DNA of 64,000 bases, taken from assembly GCA_018902385.1 (NCBI GenBank), contig JABSSW010000033.1, positions 1 through 64,000 on the forward strand, given 5' to 3'. The notes under the pieces are model-generated. The model did not search any database. It saw only the letters and a list, made by a program, of their open reading frames with translations, and had not been told where the DNA came from. This stretch comes from Physcia stellaris (taxonomy: Eukaryota > Ascomycota > Lecanoromycetes > Caliciales > Physciaceae). A program made the position numbers and the translations under genes. Below are positions 12,840 through 25,373 of the stretch, piece after piece. Positions within the stretch are counted from its first letter, which is position 1, and the number at the start of each line of letters is the position of its first letter.

Positions 12840-13200
12840 CTAGCCCCTGGTTTGTTGAGTTGGCGGTCTCCATCCAGATCCATCACATGGAAATGCCACT
12901 TGAACGATGATGTACTCATCTTTCTCTTGTTGAGAGGTCATGATGTAAACACCTTGATCTCCATCGAAGAGAGCAACACCATTCTCCCTCCCACAAGTTG
13001 CTCGATCGTGCAATCTCGTCGTCTGTTCCCGATAAGGAGTGTTTCATCTCTCTGGTGTAGCGCCACGGAGGTACCCCAACAACCACTTCAGCCAACGCTG
13101 CCTCGCTCTTTGGTGTCAAAAGGCTCAGCTCGTCTGGGGCCATATCTCCTACCATATCCCACTGCGAACCTGGCCCGTGTAGCGCAGGGGTTTCCGACAT
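12840..13200 (-). CDS. Hypothetical protein, probably two exons
   Basis: I do not recognise this gene. From an ATG at 13,200 the first part reads as plausible protein (start MSETPALHGPGSQWD, then PDELSLLTPKSEAALAE and VVVGVPPWRYTREMKHSL). A second stretch in another frame (ALFDGDQGVYIMTSQQ, then KDEYIIVQVAFPCDGSGW) ends at a TAG at 12,840-12,842. Joining them needs an intron or a frame change between about 12,980 and 13,060 that I could not place. The start is divergent from the next gene, leaving only about 76 bases between the two ATGs. No signal peptide or membrane segment is visible. Confidence 0.4.
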
Positions 13201-13276
13201 TGCGACGACAATGACTTTGTTGTGATCAAGCCTTTCCGTCCCATCCGGTTGAGGCCGCCAGAGCTAAGCTCTCAAC

Positions 13277-14734
13277 ATGGCACGACCATTCGACGACCAG
13301 TACTCATCGCAATATGCAAGCAGTGCGATGTCGTCGCAAACATCGCTTCCTGCCAACCGGGCATGGGCGGCGACGGCAGATCAGCAGTATCCCGCTTCAA
13401 GCATCTACGATGAGAAAGGCAACATATGGAAATCCAAGACCTCGGCGCGATCAGGCAAGAGCGTATCCAAACTTGCCAAAATCCGGTCTTCACCCAGTCA
13501 CGGAGCGTTGGCTGCGGCCCGCGCCTCAACAAGCCATGAGAAAACTCAAGTCCACAAAAGAGGGAAATCGGCTTCGGTCTCGGAAAGTCCAGCATCTTCG
13601 ACCTTTGATATCAACCCTGATCCATATGACCTAAGGACCCCGCCCACCGCTTACTCGGACCACTACACAATATCATCCCCAACGTTGAGGGGAAAGAGTA
13701 AGGTGAAAATAAAACCTTTGCTTCGGAAGCTTTCCTCCAACGACGAACATGCCATAGACGACTCCGATGTAGCTGCGGGAAACGAAGGATTAGGTATCTA
13801 CAGGCCTGCAGACTTCGGGTCTGAAGGCAAGACAAGCATGGAAAGTTCGGTACCGAGAAGAGGATATCATCACCGCAGCAACTCTCAAATCTCCACTACC
13901 ACCACGTCAAGTACTCACCGATACGGCACACAGTACGTGCATCCTATGAGACAGACTCCTCGACCCTATACCCCGCCAGTCGTCACCTCGTTCCAACCTT
14001 CACTCGACACGGACGATTCACCGTCCGTTGGAGTCCCTACAACACTCGACACCCCTCACTCTGACTCCTACCCTCATCGACCTTCATTCGCTGGCTCTAG
14101 CTCTTACGGCCCACTCCCTTCAGCTCGCCGTCAGCCTCCACCATTACACGTCCACACACACTCATCCTCTCGACTCACAAGCTCATCGCAAACAAATCTC
14201 CCTGGCACGCCCGCGTCACTGAGACAGCCCAGCGATCACAAAATAACAACCGACAACATGTTTGCAAGCAGGGGGTCATCACTCGACACCTTCCGGCAGC
14301 GCAGTCGCGCAAACACTGCCAATACCACAAACAATCCGGCGGAAACGGCTGCAACAGTGGCCGACCTCCGCCGGAAGTTCAACGAAAAGCAAGAGGCAAA
14401 AGAAGCAAAATACCACGAAGCGGCGGTCCGTCAAGAAGCCAAAGAATACGCGAAAAGGCAGAAGAGAGAGGAGAGTGAGCGTAGGAAATCCGAGGGCAAA
14501 GAAAGGAAGCGGGCTAGGAGCAATGCTGCAAGTGAGAAGACCGTCACCATGGGCGAACATGACAACGCTCCTACTCTTTCCTTCGTCCCGGGCTCCCCCA
14601 ATCAACAAGGTCGGAGGCGTCGTGGAGGCACTGGGGCTTCGGCGGGTAAGGCAGTACACAGCCAGTGGCAGCTTTTCTGGTTTAAGCTCAAGACGGCATG
14701 GATAAGATTCAAACGCAGGATGTCGGGAAAGTGA
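13277..14734 (+). CDS. Hypothetical basic, mostly disordered protein, 485 aa
   Basis: Single-exon frame from an ATG at 13,277 to TGA at 14,734. Most of the protein is Ser/Pro/Thr-rich and looks disordered. A charged segment rich in Glu, Lys and Arg at about residues 365-415 (EAKEYAKRQKREESERR) should form a helix or coiled coil. The C-terminus (residues 460-485) is aromatic and basic (WQLFWFKLKTAWIRFKRRM), which could be an amphipathic membrane- or partner-binding helix. I know of no function. It faces the divergent minus-strand gene upstream, so the two may share a promoter. Confidence 0.8.
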   Translation: MARPFDDQYSSQYASSAMSSQTSLPANRAWAATADQQYPASSIYDEKGNIWKSKTSARSGKSVSKLAKIRSSPSHGALAAARASTSHEKTQVHKRGKSASVSESPASSTFDINPDPYDLRTPPTAYSDHYTISSPTLRGKSKVKIKPLLRKLSSNDEHAIDDSDVAAGNEGLGIYRPADFGSEGKTSMESSVPRRGYHHRSNSQISTTTTSSTHRYGTQYVHPMRQTPRPYTPPVVTSFQPSLDTDDSPSVGVPTTLDTPHSDSYPHRPSFAGSSSYGPLPSARRQPPPLHVHTHSSSRLTSSSQTNLPGTPASLRQPSDHKITTDNMFASRGSSLDTFRQRSRANTANTTNNPAETAATVADLRRKFNEKQEAKEAKYHEAAVRQEAKEYAKRQKREESERRKSEGKERKRARSNAASEKTVTMGEHDNAPTLSFVPGSPNQQGRRRRGGTGASAGKAVHSQWQLFWFKLKTAWIRFKRRMSGK

Positions 14735-15516
14735 GGTTGAACGTCGGTTCAGTGTTTGGGCTTCTGGAAGGAATGCTTAGCTGCAAGGGGCAGCCGATTT
14801 CCACTGGCATATGGAGGGCATGTTTCCCACGATTCTTACGGCACGCACATGCATCATGGGCTCATCTAGCGAAGGTGTTGGGGCTTGCTCTGGGTTTGAT
14901 TGATATACCACGGTGGAGTTCTTTGGGTTTACGGGTGCTCAGCTGGCTCAGGAAAATGCAGGCATGCAGGGTAGCTCATCTCCGTCTCAATGATAGACTC
15001 ATCCATGGTGTCCTCGAGCATTTACTTTGCCCATCACATCATGACTTACTCGAGAAAACGATATTGTGATCGACTTGGTGTTATGTAGTTTGGGGTACTG
15101 GTAAAAGTAGTGAAATCCTGGTGTGGATGTTTGGCAGAATCTGACTCCCGGATTCTAGAACGCTCATTATTCACTACCGCCTGTACATCATCAAACACTA
15201 CCTACACATTTTACTATGAATACCTGACAATCAAGGTCATGATTTGTATGATACCCAAATGATCCCTCGGTCTCTCCCATCGCTCGGGTCGGCGAAACCT
15301 TCATCCGTCTTAGCTCTCATCATCTACGGCTGACTTTTGAGACTCCTCCTGCTCCAGCACGCCGTACACTCGCCAAAGGAAACCCTAAGTCACGAGATCG
15401 CCAAAGGCTTTCGGGAGAACAGGGGATTCCAAAGGGTGCTCAATCCGATATCGCTACAAGATCGACTTGGCTGTCCACTCTGGAGACCCACCGTCATCCA
15501 CGTCAGTTGCTTCAAC
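14735..15516. other. Intergenic, no gene seen
   Basis: Open frames here (14,698-15,069) overlap the previous gene's end and lack coding texture. The last part, from about 15,330, is open in frame with the following gene but is more likely its 5' leader. Confidence 0.5.
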
Positions 15517-17708
15517 ATGGTGTATGACTGGACGGGCGAGAAACGCGAGATATGCCTTCAGAAGTATATTGTCGAGCGACAATCCTTGGAGGACATAATG
15601 AAATACTTTAAGGATGTCCATAGTTTTGTACCAAGGTGGGCCTTAATCTCGCACTGTTCAGGCTAAGAAGCCAGAAACGAACTTTCAACATCCTATACAT
15701 AGTACAAAGCCAACGAGTCCCTTACTCCTTGTTGCCTCAAGTGACGATACCCGCTACAAGGAGAATTTCTACCTTTATCTCTCCGAATCACAGCATAGTA
15801 TAAGCCGCGTTCCCCGATAGTGTTTACTACTGCAAAATCAAAGCAACAAGGACAGTATTTCTTGTAAGGAAAGTAAATTGGACACTGCTGTCACTTAATA
15901 TCTCTCGACCTAGGCGTGGACAAATGTCTCAGAGCTAACATTTCGTCAGTAAACGAGCTTTTCAAACCCAGTTCAAGCGCTGGAAATTTCCCAGTAAGCA
16001 GAGTCCAGCTCACAAAAATGAAAACCTCGCAATACGTGTCCGGCAACTATGGGAGCAAAACTTCACACAGGCCCAGATGCTTGAGATTCTTCAAAATGAC
16101 GGCTACGACATCAAGGAGCGAGAATTATCACGTCTACGTAAGAAGAAAGGTTTGCAGATGCGAGCAGCCAATACTGGCCAGGCTGTCGTTGCGTCAGCGA
16201 AGAGATCTCGGTCTCAAATGGAGGCTCTTGATGAGGATATTGATCCTCCTACTGTTCAAGTAGATGACAATGAAAACGACAAAGCGAGCGACCCTGCCAT
16301 AGAGGAGGCTCCTTCCCTGCCTCCTGAAGTCATAGAAAAGCGGCGAAAGCATCTCGAAAGATTACAGAATGAGAGTGAAAAGCGTCTCCGTAATCACACC
16401 AGACGTCGTCGCACACGGCCATGGGCTGGACTCCCAGCTGATCCTCCAGCGCCACCTCGCTTTCCTTCCGAAACGACTATTGATGAAGCCAAGCGCATCC
16501 TCACCATTGATCAGAAAGCATATATTAAAGTACGGGAGCAATTCCAGGCTATCTGCGAACAAGCAAACATCCGTAAGAAAACCGAGGCTGGCGGCGATCA
16601 ATGGCAACAAGCAAAAGATCGCCTAGTAATGGAGAACGAGTCTCTACACCCAGTATTCTTTTCCGATGAGCCTGTTGACCATACCCAGCATAATCTGGCC
16701 CTCGATGTGATATGCAGCGACGTCACAAAACGAATGAGGACCCTGCACAATAGACTTACTATACAGGAATGCAAAAATATCCTCAATACTAATCCCGAAG
16801 AAGCGCGACGGCTGAGGAAAGCCTTCGAAGACATCCTGCGCGCTGATCATTTCACGAGCAAACTAGAAGCAGGACCTGAGCACTGGAACGACCTGAAAGC
16901 GCAGTGGCTGGATCGGTCAAGCCACCTGCAAGAACTCCTGAAGGAAGGATACGCAGATCCGCAGTATGGCAGAAGGATCAAAGCTATGGAACTGCTGTGC
17001 CGGGACGTGATGAAACGCCTCCGAGACGAGCAGACAAGGAAAGATCCGAAAAGGAAGCAAAACAGTCCAACCACTTCAAAGACAAATTCTAAACATCCGG
17101 AAGCTCAAAGTAAAGGTGTTGCGCTTGCTACTCAGGCTCTGGCTGCGACTCGGCTACCCCCATCACCTCCTGAAATGTCGTCGCAAGGGGAATCCGAACC
17201 CAGCCAACCGGCGCCGGCTTCAAATGTACCATTGGCAGGCACAACCGACTATACCGACCTACAGATAGATCCCAAACTCCTCCACACCGTCAATGATCCT
17301 TCCCTCGGTCTCACCTCGACGATGCCAAATGGCCACTATACGCTACCCTCTCAACTGTCGCCCCAAATGCAGCATCAAGAGTCCGTGTCTTATTCGCAGG
17401 CCCAACCGATCTACTTCCGTCTTTCCCCTCTTTCGCCGATTCAGCAGGAGCCGAAGGTATGGCTGGCTACTTTGGCAGGCGTGCGGTCAGTCGATAACCT
17501 ACGCTCTCTGGCTCTCACCTCACATGGTCACTTTCCCATGCACAACAGTGTATCGGTGATCAAGGTGGAGGGGCTGGCCTTGTCCTCTGTGGATGGGATG
17601 GGGCCAGGAGCAGAGATGCGCTATCCGATCGACGAAGACGATGAGTTGCAGGCATATTTGCAGCATGTGAAAGGTGGAAAGGCTACTTTTAGGGTGCAAT
17701 TTGTGTAG
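15517..17708 (+). CDS. Clr5-domain DNA-binding protein, 625 aa
   Basis: Two exons, 15,517-15,635 and 15,950-17,708, give an exact 626-codon frame. The 314-base intron lies inside the N-terminal Clr5 domain, and the joined junction (HSFVP then SKRAFQTQFKRWKFPSKQ) reads as the standard Clr5 motif, starting MVYDWTGEKREI. Clr5 is a fungus-specific HTH-like domain named after a heterochromatin-linked factor in fission yeast. A second helix-rich segment (about residues 35-70) resembles the follow-on region of the family. Residues about 220-310 and 309-400 look like a degenerate tandem duplication with shared EHW/DQW and DVxKRM/DVMKRL positions. The C-terminus is Pro/Ser-rich. The ATG at 15,517 was chosen because family members start two or three residues before the YDW motif. 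Confidence 0.8.
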
Positions 17709-18104
17709 CAGACAGCTTTGGCGTCGCATTCGCCATGTACCGACTGTTAACACCTAGTGATTAGAAATTTTGACCGTAAATACGGAGTTCGTTATGTTGC
17801 TTTTCATATTGTAGTGAAGTGGCTGTGATGAAAGCCTGATTTTCCCCCGAGTGTCAAAGCGGGTTTTTGTTTCCCTGCTCGCGTGTCCTGCACGGATGAC
17901 GTTGCTTCCTCAACGCTTCCTTCGCCCAATTCTTCACTGACAGACGCGCAATCATTATTCTTCATCTCACCCAGTTTGGTCATCAATTCAATTGACCCCA
18001 ACAAACACGAGAGTCAGAGAGACCTCAAAGGTGGTTGAATCTCAAGGCGACCTTCTGACTGCCAGGCTACATCTTACCTCTTCCGCATCCGAAAAACCGC
18101 CAGC
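17709..18104. other. Intergenic between the Clr5 gene and the BAP31 gene
   Basis: A 66-codon minus-strand frame (17,804-18,004) exists but shows no support. This stretch probably carries the 3' end of the Clr5 gene and the promoter of the next one. Confidence 0.5.
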
Positions 18105-19019
18105 ATGACGCTCTACTACAGCCTCGTAAGTCTCTTCACTTTGAACATCTTCCATGCCGGTCTTTGATGTCTTCTTCCTCTTTGCTACATAACATCAGCA
18201 TTTCAAAGATACTATGCCGTCTCTCATCTTCGCTCCGGTCTCTACTCCACACCCCACTTCTGCCTCCAGCTCGAACACATGCTAACCCTCCCTTGCTTTT
18301 AGGTGTTTGTCCTCTTGGTGGTGGAGATGACCATCTTCATGTTGCTTATCGTCCCTCTACCCTTTACATGGAAGCGCAAACTCTTTACCTTCATATCTGA
18401 AAATCCCTTGATAGCCAAATTCCAATATGGCATGAAGGTTGGAATAATCCCCAGCAACAATCAAAGATTATAAACTGAGCGATGTAGATTACCTTCATCT
18501 TTATTCTGATACTGTTCATCGACAGTGTCAATAGGGTCTACCGCGTTCAGGTTGAGTTGGCAGCGTCCAAGAGCAACGGCCAAGGGTGGGTACTTTCATG
18601 AAATCACAGACACAGGAGCTAACATTGAAAGCAGGGCGGGCGTAATGGAAGGCTCTGCACGCATGGAAGTCCAAGCCCGTAAATTCTACTCACAACGCAA
18701 CATGTACCTTTGCGGCTTCACCTTGTTCCTCTCTCTGATCCTCAACCGCACCTACACCATGATCCTCGAAACCCTCCAGCTCGAAGAGAAAGTCAAGCGC
18801 TACGAAGGTGATCCCAAGGCCAAAGGCAAAGAGTCCGAGAAGCTTTCTCAGGCTGGTGGTGCCGGCGAGATTGCTAGCTTGAAGAACAAGCTCGCTCAGA
18901 AGGACCGTGATTTGGAGAATCTTAAGAAGCAGAGCGAGGGCTTGAACCGCGAATACGGCAAGCTGGGTGATCAGTTTGGCGCGCAGAACGCTGACGGAAC
19001 CCCAAAGAAAGATCGCTAG
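18105..19019 (+). CDS. BAP31-family ER membrane protein, 212 aa
   Basis: Four exons (18,105-18,125; 18,303-18,437; 18,488-18,585; 18,635-19,019) join to exactly 213 codons with GT-AG borders. The protein starts MTLYYSL and has three hydrophobic segments near residues 5-25, 45-65 and 105-125 (the last FTLFLSLILNRTYTMIL). A long charged coiled coil follows to the end (KNKLAQKDRDLENLKKQSEG). It ends in KKDR, a canonical dilysine COPI retrieval signal. BAP31/Yet-type proteins sit in the ER membrane and help sort or chaperone membrane proteins. The tiny 21-base first exon is easy for gene finders to miss. Confidence 0.93.
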
Positions 19020-20220
19020 AGTACGGTCTTGAGTAGAGCTCCCGTCAGGCAATATTCAGCTCTGAAGAGCAGCAATGATGGGACGATTTCCCCCTGCTGT
19101 CGTTCCTGGTCGCCAACGACATGAGCAGAAATTCCGAGACCACGTGGACTCGAAGCGTGGAGAAAGCGTTTTGGTTTCGACTTCCACCAAACAAGTCAAA
19201 ATGTAGCAGTAGATGATATTCATAGACAGTATTGAACCATTCGAGCGTTTACAGCGCTCCACATTATTGTACAAGATGCCTCTTGACTACGTGTCTGAAC
19301 AGTCACCATCATGCTCCAATCACCAGCATCCCCTCTACAGTTCATCCCGTCCGTTTCACCTTACCCACGCGATCGCTACCACGTCCATGGTGTCGGTATC
19401 CCAAGTCCACCACCCATTCACACCCGGCCCCTCTAGAATTCCCTTCGGTGACCTCGCAGCACCACTCGCCGCCCATGCTCCCTCGCCAACACAATGGCAT
19501 CCTTCCCCATTGGTAAGCCCTCGAATAGAACAGTCATAGCTCTGAGCCCATCACACCCGGCTTTGGTGGCCTTAGATCCGGTATTGGTAGACTTCCCGAG
19601 ATGGGCGCTTAGACGCTTTGGGAGCCTATCAGATGGGGTTGGAGAGGAGCGCCGCGGGCAGGGAGGGTGGGCGAGGGAGCGAATAGGAAAAGGACGCGGG
19701 CAGGTGGTGTTAGGCAACGGGACATGGTTGTTGTCCGCTGTGTGGGAGAACAGCGAAAATTTGTCAGTCAAGCTTCAGGAGGATATTTTGGGCGGAAGTC
19801 GGTATGGCAGTTGGTGGAAGGCGAGAATCGGCTCATGCAGCCTGGGGGAATGTGTGCATGGCGAGCAAGGATGCGCGTTGGGCCAATTGAGCAAACTGAT
19901 CCTGAATCCGCGGCACAGCAAACGTCTCCTCTTTCAAAGGCTGCATATTTGGAACCTCCGCTAGAAGGTGTAGCGTCGAGGATAGTTGCTATCGAGCTAT
20001 CAGAGGGAATTATTATTGACCTGCAGCTCTTGGTGCCTTGGTCATTCGAACACCGAGCTGGTCTGCTGCATCCTTCGATGCATCATGCCCCGCAGCTGTA
20101 CAAAGATACATTCATCACCTTCCTGCCTCTGCGCGCGACTCTTTCAAGCAAGATCTCTTGGATATGAGATGAGAGCGAAGGCATCTTAAACCCTTGACGT
20201 GTTTCTCACTCGACGGGAGG
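19020..20220. other. Unresolved interval with overlapping open frames
   Basis: About 1.2 kb. Plus-strand frames 19,494-19,964 and 19,667-20,167 overlap each other and a minus-strand frame at 19,433-19,771. None has a recognisable domain and the reading frame is not consistent. A rapidly evolving gene here is possible but cannot be supported by eye. Confidence 0.4.
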
Positions 20221-22697
20221 ATGGCAGCGTCGGTAATGCCTTCACCCAATCAACCGCTGATGTCAGCTTTCTCGCCTTACACCGATTCGCCTACATCGCC
20301 TCAGCCTTTCAGATCCCCACTCAACTCTCAAAGGTATGCAAGCAAATGCCCAATCTGTTGAACAGTACCTGACAAAACAGAAATTCCGACGGCTCTCAAT
20401 ACCTTCATCCTCCGAACCAAACCTCTCCAGTCGCGTCAAGCCCAAGCGATGTTCCCGATCCTTCGCCCATTGCCCCTTCATCCAACGGCACGGATACCAC
20501 AGATATCGATGATACAGGCATCGAACCCGATGATGCAGACGCGACGCCCTCCTTGAAGCCTACTGAGCCAGAGCTGAAGGTACTCGGAGTCCAGATGGAA
20601 ACACAGACTCGAGCTAATCCGACCATGTAGCTGGAGACCGAGAAAGCGGGCAACGATGCACGGCAGCCGCATTCCGACGAAGATGAACAACCCAAGTCTG
20701 TCATCCATGCTCCACAAGGATTCGAATCTTTTGTAATATGAACACTCCTCCACGAATAGAAACTCCACTGACATGCTTTGACAGGCTCGACGGTCCCCGC
20801 CCTCAATACGTCGCTCTACTCCCACCCCTTCTCAATTATCCGAAATCACTATCATCTCGCCTGGTCTGCGCGAGGAGCACCAGACGGAAAGAGGAGAAAT
20901 CGCACAAAGTTCTGCCCCCGCTAGAAGTCCCGTTTCGCCTCCACCTATCACAACCAATGTACCACCAGTGAGAGACTGGTCTGCCACGCCTCGAGCCCAG
21001 ACGCGACCTGAAGCAGAAGCTGCGATAGATCAACCAAGAAGTACAAGTCAGCAGAGACCCAGCAGCCTGGAAGGTACGTTTGCGACTTAAGAATAAGCGG
21101 GACTTTCGCTAAGCATTCGTATTCAGATATTCCGGAGGCACATGATATCGAGCAATTGGATGTTCAAACTCCTGGCCACCATGGGACCCTGTTTGACGAA
21201 ACGGTTGAGCGCTTTCAAGAGACGGCAGATGAAGTCGCTGCACTCAAGATAGCTCTTAGCGAATGTTGGACGCTCTGCAATACCTTAGCCGGGCTTAGCT
21301 ACGTTCATAGAGAAAGGATTTTCAACTTTGCCGGGAAGGGTGATGCCCAACAACAAGCGTGGAAGTCGTGCTGGAAACTATGCCAGAAGTTGTACGAGAC
21401 TCGGGACGAGGATTTTGAGTCCCAGGTGCGGCCAACACTGGACTTATGCCGAGAGTTCTGCCAATCGCTCTTCGAGGTTCGACAACGGGAGAACGAGGTG
21501 GCTGACTCGGTGCTTCGGGTTAGCTTTGAGCTGAATAACCACCTGTACAATACACATGATAGGACGCTGCCAGAGGCTTTTCGCGAACGAACACTGGACT
21601 TCTACATAACTCTCTGCCACCGATTGATGAAGCAGCGAACGCGATTGGCCGAAGAAACAGATTCACTTCTGCGAGCATGTTGGTCGCTTGCAGAAATGTT
21701 GTTCAGCCTACGACAAAACAAACGGGATGGAAAACCTGCAGACGAGGAGCTTCTCGGCTCAGCAGTTCAGGCATGCTGGGAGCTCTGCGACATTTTCCGC
21801 GAGGGCTGGACGCAAGTCCGACCTGACCGTGGCACTCCTCGACCCAGCCAAACCACCTTCACACAAGCTTTCCAACAAGCCAAGCAAACATCCTTAATGA
21901 TGACTCCTAAGCAGAGTTTTTCCTACGACTCCGAAGACGATGATTTCGTCTTTGGTCGCCTCAACCCCGAAACACCCACCACTGTCTTCGAGGACACCCA
22001 ACAAGTTTCTCCGGATGATGCACCTGTTCCGAACATTCTTATTCTAGGCCCCGATCAAACCACACGCAATACCCGTCAGCCTCACCAGCAAACACACCAC
22101 CATAACCACGGCAGACCACCTCAACCTCAGTGGAACCCTAGCAGCTCCACCTCCACCAATACCTCTTCCCTCTCAGGCTACTCCCACTCTCCACCGTCCG
22201 AACGCACAACTTCCTCCACCTCAACCATCATAAACCCTTCTCATCCAGTCCCAGCCGAAGACCCGCACCTGACTTGCCTCAAACTCCTCATCGTCAAAGC
22301 AGCCCTCATCTCGGGGTACCAGCGGCCTCCATCCTCCCCTCGGTCCCATCCCCATTCCCGCTCGTCGTCCCAGCAACAACCTCAAAAATCGCCACCTCAT
22401 TCCCCTTCCCTTTCATCCTTTATCAAAAGTCTCCCTTCGGACAGCTTTGGCAATGCGCCGTGGCAGATCTATCTCCTGGAACAGTATAAGAAACTGGTCG
22501 CCAGCGATCCGGGCTTCCGGCATGCGGGCCCGTTGAGGAGGGCGAGTGCTCGGGATGTGGCGAGGAGTGTGAGGTGGATGGTTAGTACGGGGCAGTACAT
22601 CTGGTTGAAAGATCTGTTCCGATGGGTGGTGGGGTGGTATGTGGAGGAAGGGGAAGACGGGGAGGGTGGAAGGGGGGACGTTGTACTTATGGGATGA
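20221..22697 (+). CDS. Conserved fungal protein with Cys/Leu-rich helical domain, 757 aa
   Basis: Five exons (20,221-20,333; 20,381-20,579; 20,631-20,732; 20,785-21,073; 21,127-22,697) join to 758 codons; introns are 47-53 bases with clear GT-AG ends. The N-terminal third is Ser/Pro-rich and disordered. The middle (about residues 240-460) is a helical domain with repeated CW-LC-like units (SECWTLCNTL, SCWKLCQKLY, ACWSLAEMLF, ACWELCDIF), which suggests a helical repeat. A Pro/His/Ser-rich linker follows, then a short conserved C-terminal helix region (about 690-750). I recognise this as a conserved filamentous-fungal family of unknown function (possibly the one named DUF7624; not verified). 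Confidence 0.85.
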
Positions 22698-23638
22698 GTC
22701 ACGGGATTGGTACAGGTCGGTTCATCACGTACAGAATCGGACGGATACCAGATCTTGTACTCTGCCGGTTACCCGAACAGGGAAGAGGGCTGTATGGTAT
22801 GGTTGGTGGCTATTTGTTTCTTGCTGGACAGGTGGGGGTGAAGCATTGGATACCCCTTTTGTTTTGCGTTGTGTACATACGATGTCTTGGATGATTTAAC
22901 GAGGGTAACATATATAGGTAACGGTCACGACATAAAAAGGGACCCTGGTATTGAGTCCATCATAAGGTGGAAAGATATCACACCAACCTGATGTCATGTT
23001 CTTTTGATATCGTCTGAAGCTTACCGCGAAGAGTTCTATTACGAGTCTAACGATGTGATGCCATTGAACTCTATCTCGCTGATTGTAAGTACTCGTACGG
23101 AGTAGTACTGGTCTATCTGATAATTCCCGGCCGGGAATTAAATGATTTGCATCGGATAGCGGCTATTGACGGGTGGTCGAATAAGCTTTTGGCCATGCTG
23201 CCTCGGCTTTTAAATCTGCATCAACGTTTAACCCACATCGTCGCCCACGCAATTGCAAGCAAACCGGCATTCACGGCGTGGAAACTTGTGGCTTTAGTCC
23301 GATTCAGAGGTCATTGCTGCCTCATCTCTCAAGCAGACTCTTGCGTAAGCAGTAACCTGCCGGACATGGCGGAAACCCATCTGGGACCGTGAAGTCCTTT
23401 TCTTCACCGCTTACCTTCTCGCCTGTCCCCAATCATTGTTCAGTGTTAAAAGCTTTCCCCTCCTGCGCAAATGCAAGAGGATGCAATCTTTTCATTAATA
23501 TCGTCGATTCGGAAGACATGTCAGAGCGCAGTATGAGAGAGACCAGGAAAAAGCCAAGGCGCAAGCCTTGAATGGCAACGAAACCTCAACATCTGTCTCG
23601 CCATCATCCTCCGCCCAGATACCTACAATGACACCTCA
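22698..23638. other. Intergenic, no gene seen
   Basis: Short frames only. A TACGGAGTA-type palindromic motif, common between genes in this kind of fungus, occurs near 23,095-23,105. The region likely holds the 3' end of the preceding gene and the promoter of the MFS gene. Confidence 0.5.
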
Positions 23639-25367
23639 ATGGATGTGCGCGACCCGGAGAAGGCTGAGCATGTGACGGATGGAAGTGCAGCGCCATTGCA
23701 AAAAGAGCTTTCTGCTGAGGAGTCCCTACCCGCTGAAGAAGCATTTGATCATGCCCAAGAGGGCCAAGATCCATTGAGCAGCGTCACGACGACACGATCA
23801 AAGCAGAGCATGGGAACAGCACTGGGGACTGCATTGACTGGTATTGAAGTCAGAAAACGAAGTACGAAAGAGGGCGGAGAGGGCAATGTCTTCGTGGTGG
23901 GATATGAAGGAGAGAGAGACATCATGAATCCGCACAATTGGAGCAGAGCCACCAGAATAGGCGCGACGTAAGCGGAGATCTTCAAATCTCGAGCGAGATT
24001 AATGGATTGTAGAATCAATATTGCCTCCATCGGATGGATCGTTGGTTTCGCCTCGAGCGTCGATTCGGCGGCCTTGATGCAAGCATCCGAGGACTTTGGG
24101 GTCAGCCAGGTCACCGAGTCTCTCGCGACAGGCATATTTCTCATCGGATTTGGCGTTGGTCAGTCCATCATGATCTCTCCTCGTCCGGTAGCTCATATTT
24201 CACAGGTGCCCTCTTCGCCGGTCCCATCTCCGAGACCATCGGACGCAACCCCGTCTACATCGCCACTCTTTCGCTCTACATGATTTTTATCATGGCCTCG
24301 GCCCTCGCGCCCAATATCCGCGCCCAGCTCGCCTTCCGTTTTATAGCGGGCTGCTTTGCCTCTACTCCCCTCACCTGTGCCGGAGGCTCAATCTCTGATC
24401 TGTGGTCTCCTATGGAGCGTGTCTACGCTTTTCCTGTCTTTGCGAATGCCGCCTTCATGGGTCCCATATTCGGGCCCGTTGTCGGCGGCTTCATTGGAGA
24501 ATCATCGCTCGTATCCTGGCGCTGGACTGAATGGATAACACTCATCATCTCTGGGCTAATCCTTATCCTCGTCATCCTTTTCCAACCCGAGACCTACGCG
24601 CCCATCCTCCTGAAGTGGAAAGCAGCTCACCTCCGCGCTCTTACAAACGACGAGCGCTACAAAGGCCAAGTCGAGATCATCGCGGAGACCAGCTCGGCCA
24701 CGCTCTATACCGCCCCTTCCTACTCACCTTCCGCGAACCGATCATCATGCTCATCGCCCTCTATCTGACCGTCATCTACATCATCCTCTTCACCTTCCTG
24801 AACGGCTACACCTTCATCTTCACCGAAACCCACCACTTCAGCGAAGGTCTCACCGGCCTCTCCTTCCTGGGCATCGGCATCGGGCTCTGCCTCGCCTCCA
24901 GCCTCGTGCCCCTGATCCACATCTGGGCCAAGCGCGACCTAGCCACCATCCAACGCAACGGCGGCACCCGCCTCCCGCCCGAATTCCGCCTCTGGTTCGC
25001 CATGCTCGGCGCCCCAGCCATCCCGCTCTCCCTCCTCTGGATGGCCTGGACCAGCTCCCCGTCCATATCGCCCTGGTCCCCGCTCGCGGCCAGCGTCCTC
25101 TTCCTCTGCGTCTTCATCTCCTGCTACCAGTACATCATCGATAGCTACGAGTCCTACAGCGCCAGCGCGCTCGCCAGCGTCACGCTCATCAGGTATGTGG
25201 CTGCGGGGGGGATGGTGGAGGTTGCGATTCCGTTTTATGAGCGGTTGGGCGTGCGCTGGACGGTTACGATATTGGCGGGGTTGAGTGCGCTGCTGGTGCC
25301 GGTGCCGTATGCGTTTTTTAGGTGGGGGCCGGGGATTAGAGGCCGGAGTCGGTATGCGGTTGTTTGA
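23639..25367 (+). CDS. MFS transporter, DHA1-like (drug/polyamine type), with a frame change
   Basis: Exons 23,639-23,967, 24,013-24,158 and 24,206-25,367. A hydrophilic N-terminus leads to the family signature DIMNPHNWS, then about 12 membrane segments. The G-ETIGRNPVY segment after TM2 is the MFS cytoplasmic loop, and GYTFIFTETHHF lies after TM7. These features place it in the DHA1 group of proton-coupled exporters for drugs or polyamines; the substrate is unknown. In the central loop near 24,680-24,700 the frame shifts (EIIAET continues as LGHALYRPFLL one frame over). The shift equals one missing base beside ACCAGC. A 23-base GT...AG here is far too short to be an intron. Either an assembly error or a recently lost gene. 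Confidence 0.88.
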
Positions 25368-25373
25368 GAACAG

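Noticed and set aside
17804-18004. 66-codon minus-strand frame between Clr5 and BAP31 genes
   Set aside because: Short, no motif, lies in the expected BAP31 promoter.
19433-20167. Three overlapping frames of 112-166 codons on both strands
   Set aside because: They contradict each other and none shows conserved motifs; left as unresolved.
24660-24690. A 23-base GT...AG in the MFS gene that would restore the frame
   Set aside because: Far below the shortest functional fungal introns (all others here are 46 bases or more); a one-base indel is the better explanation.
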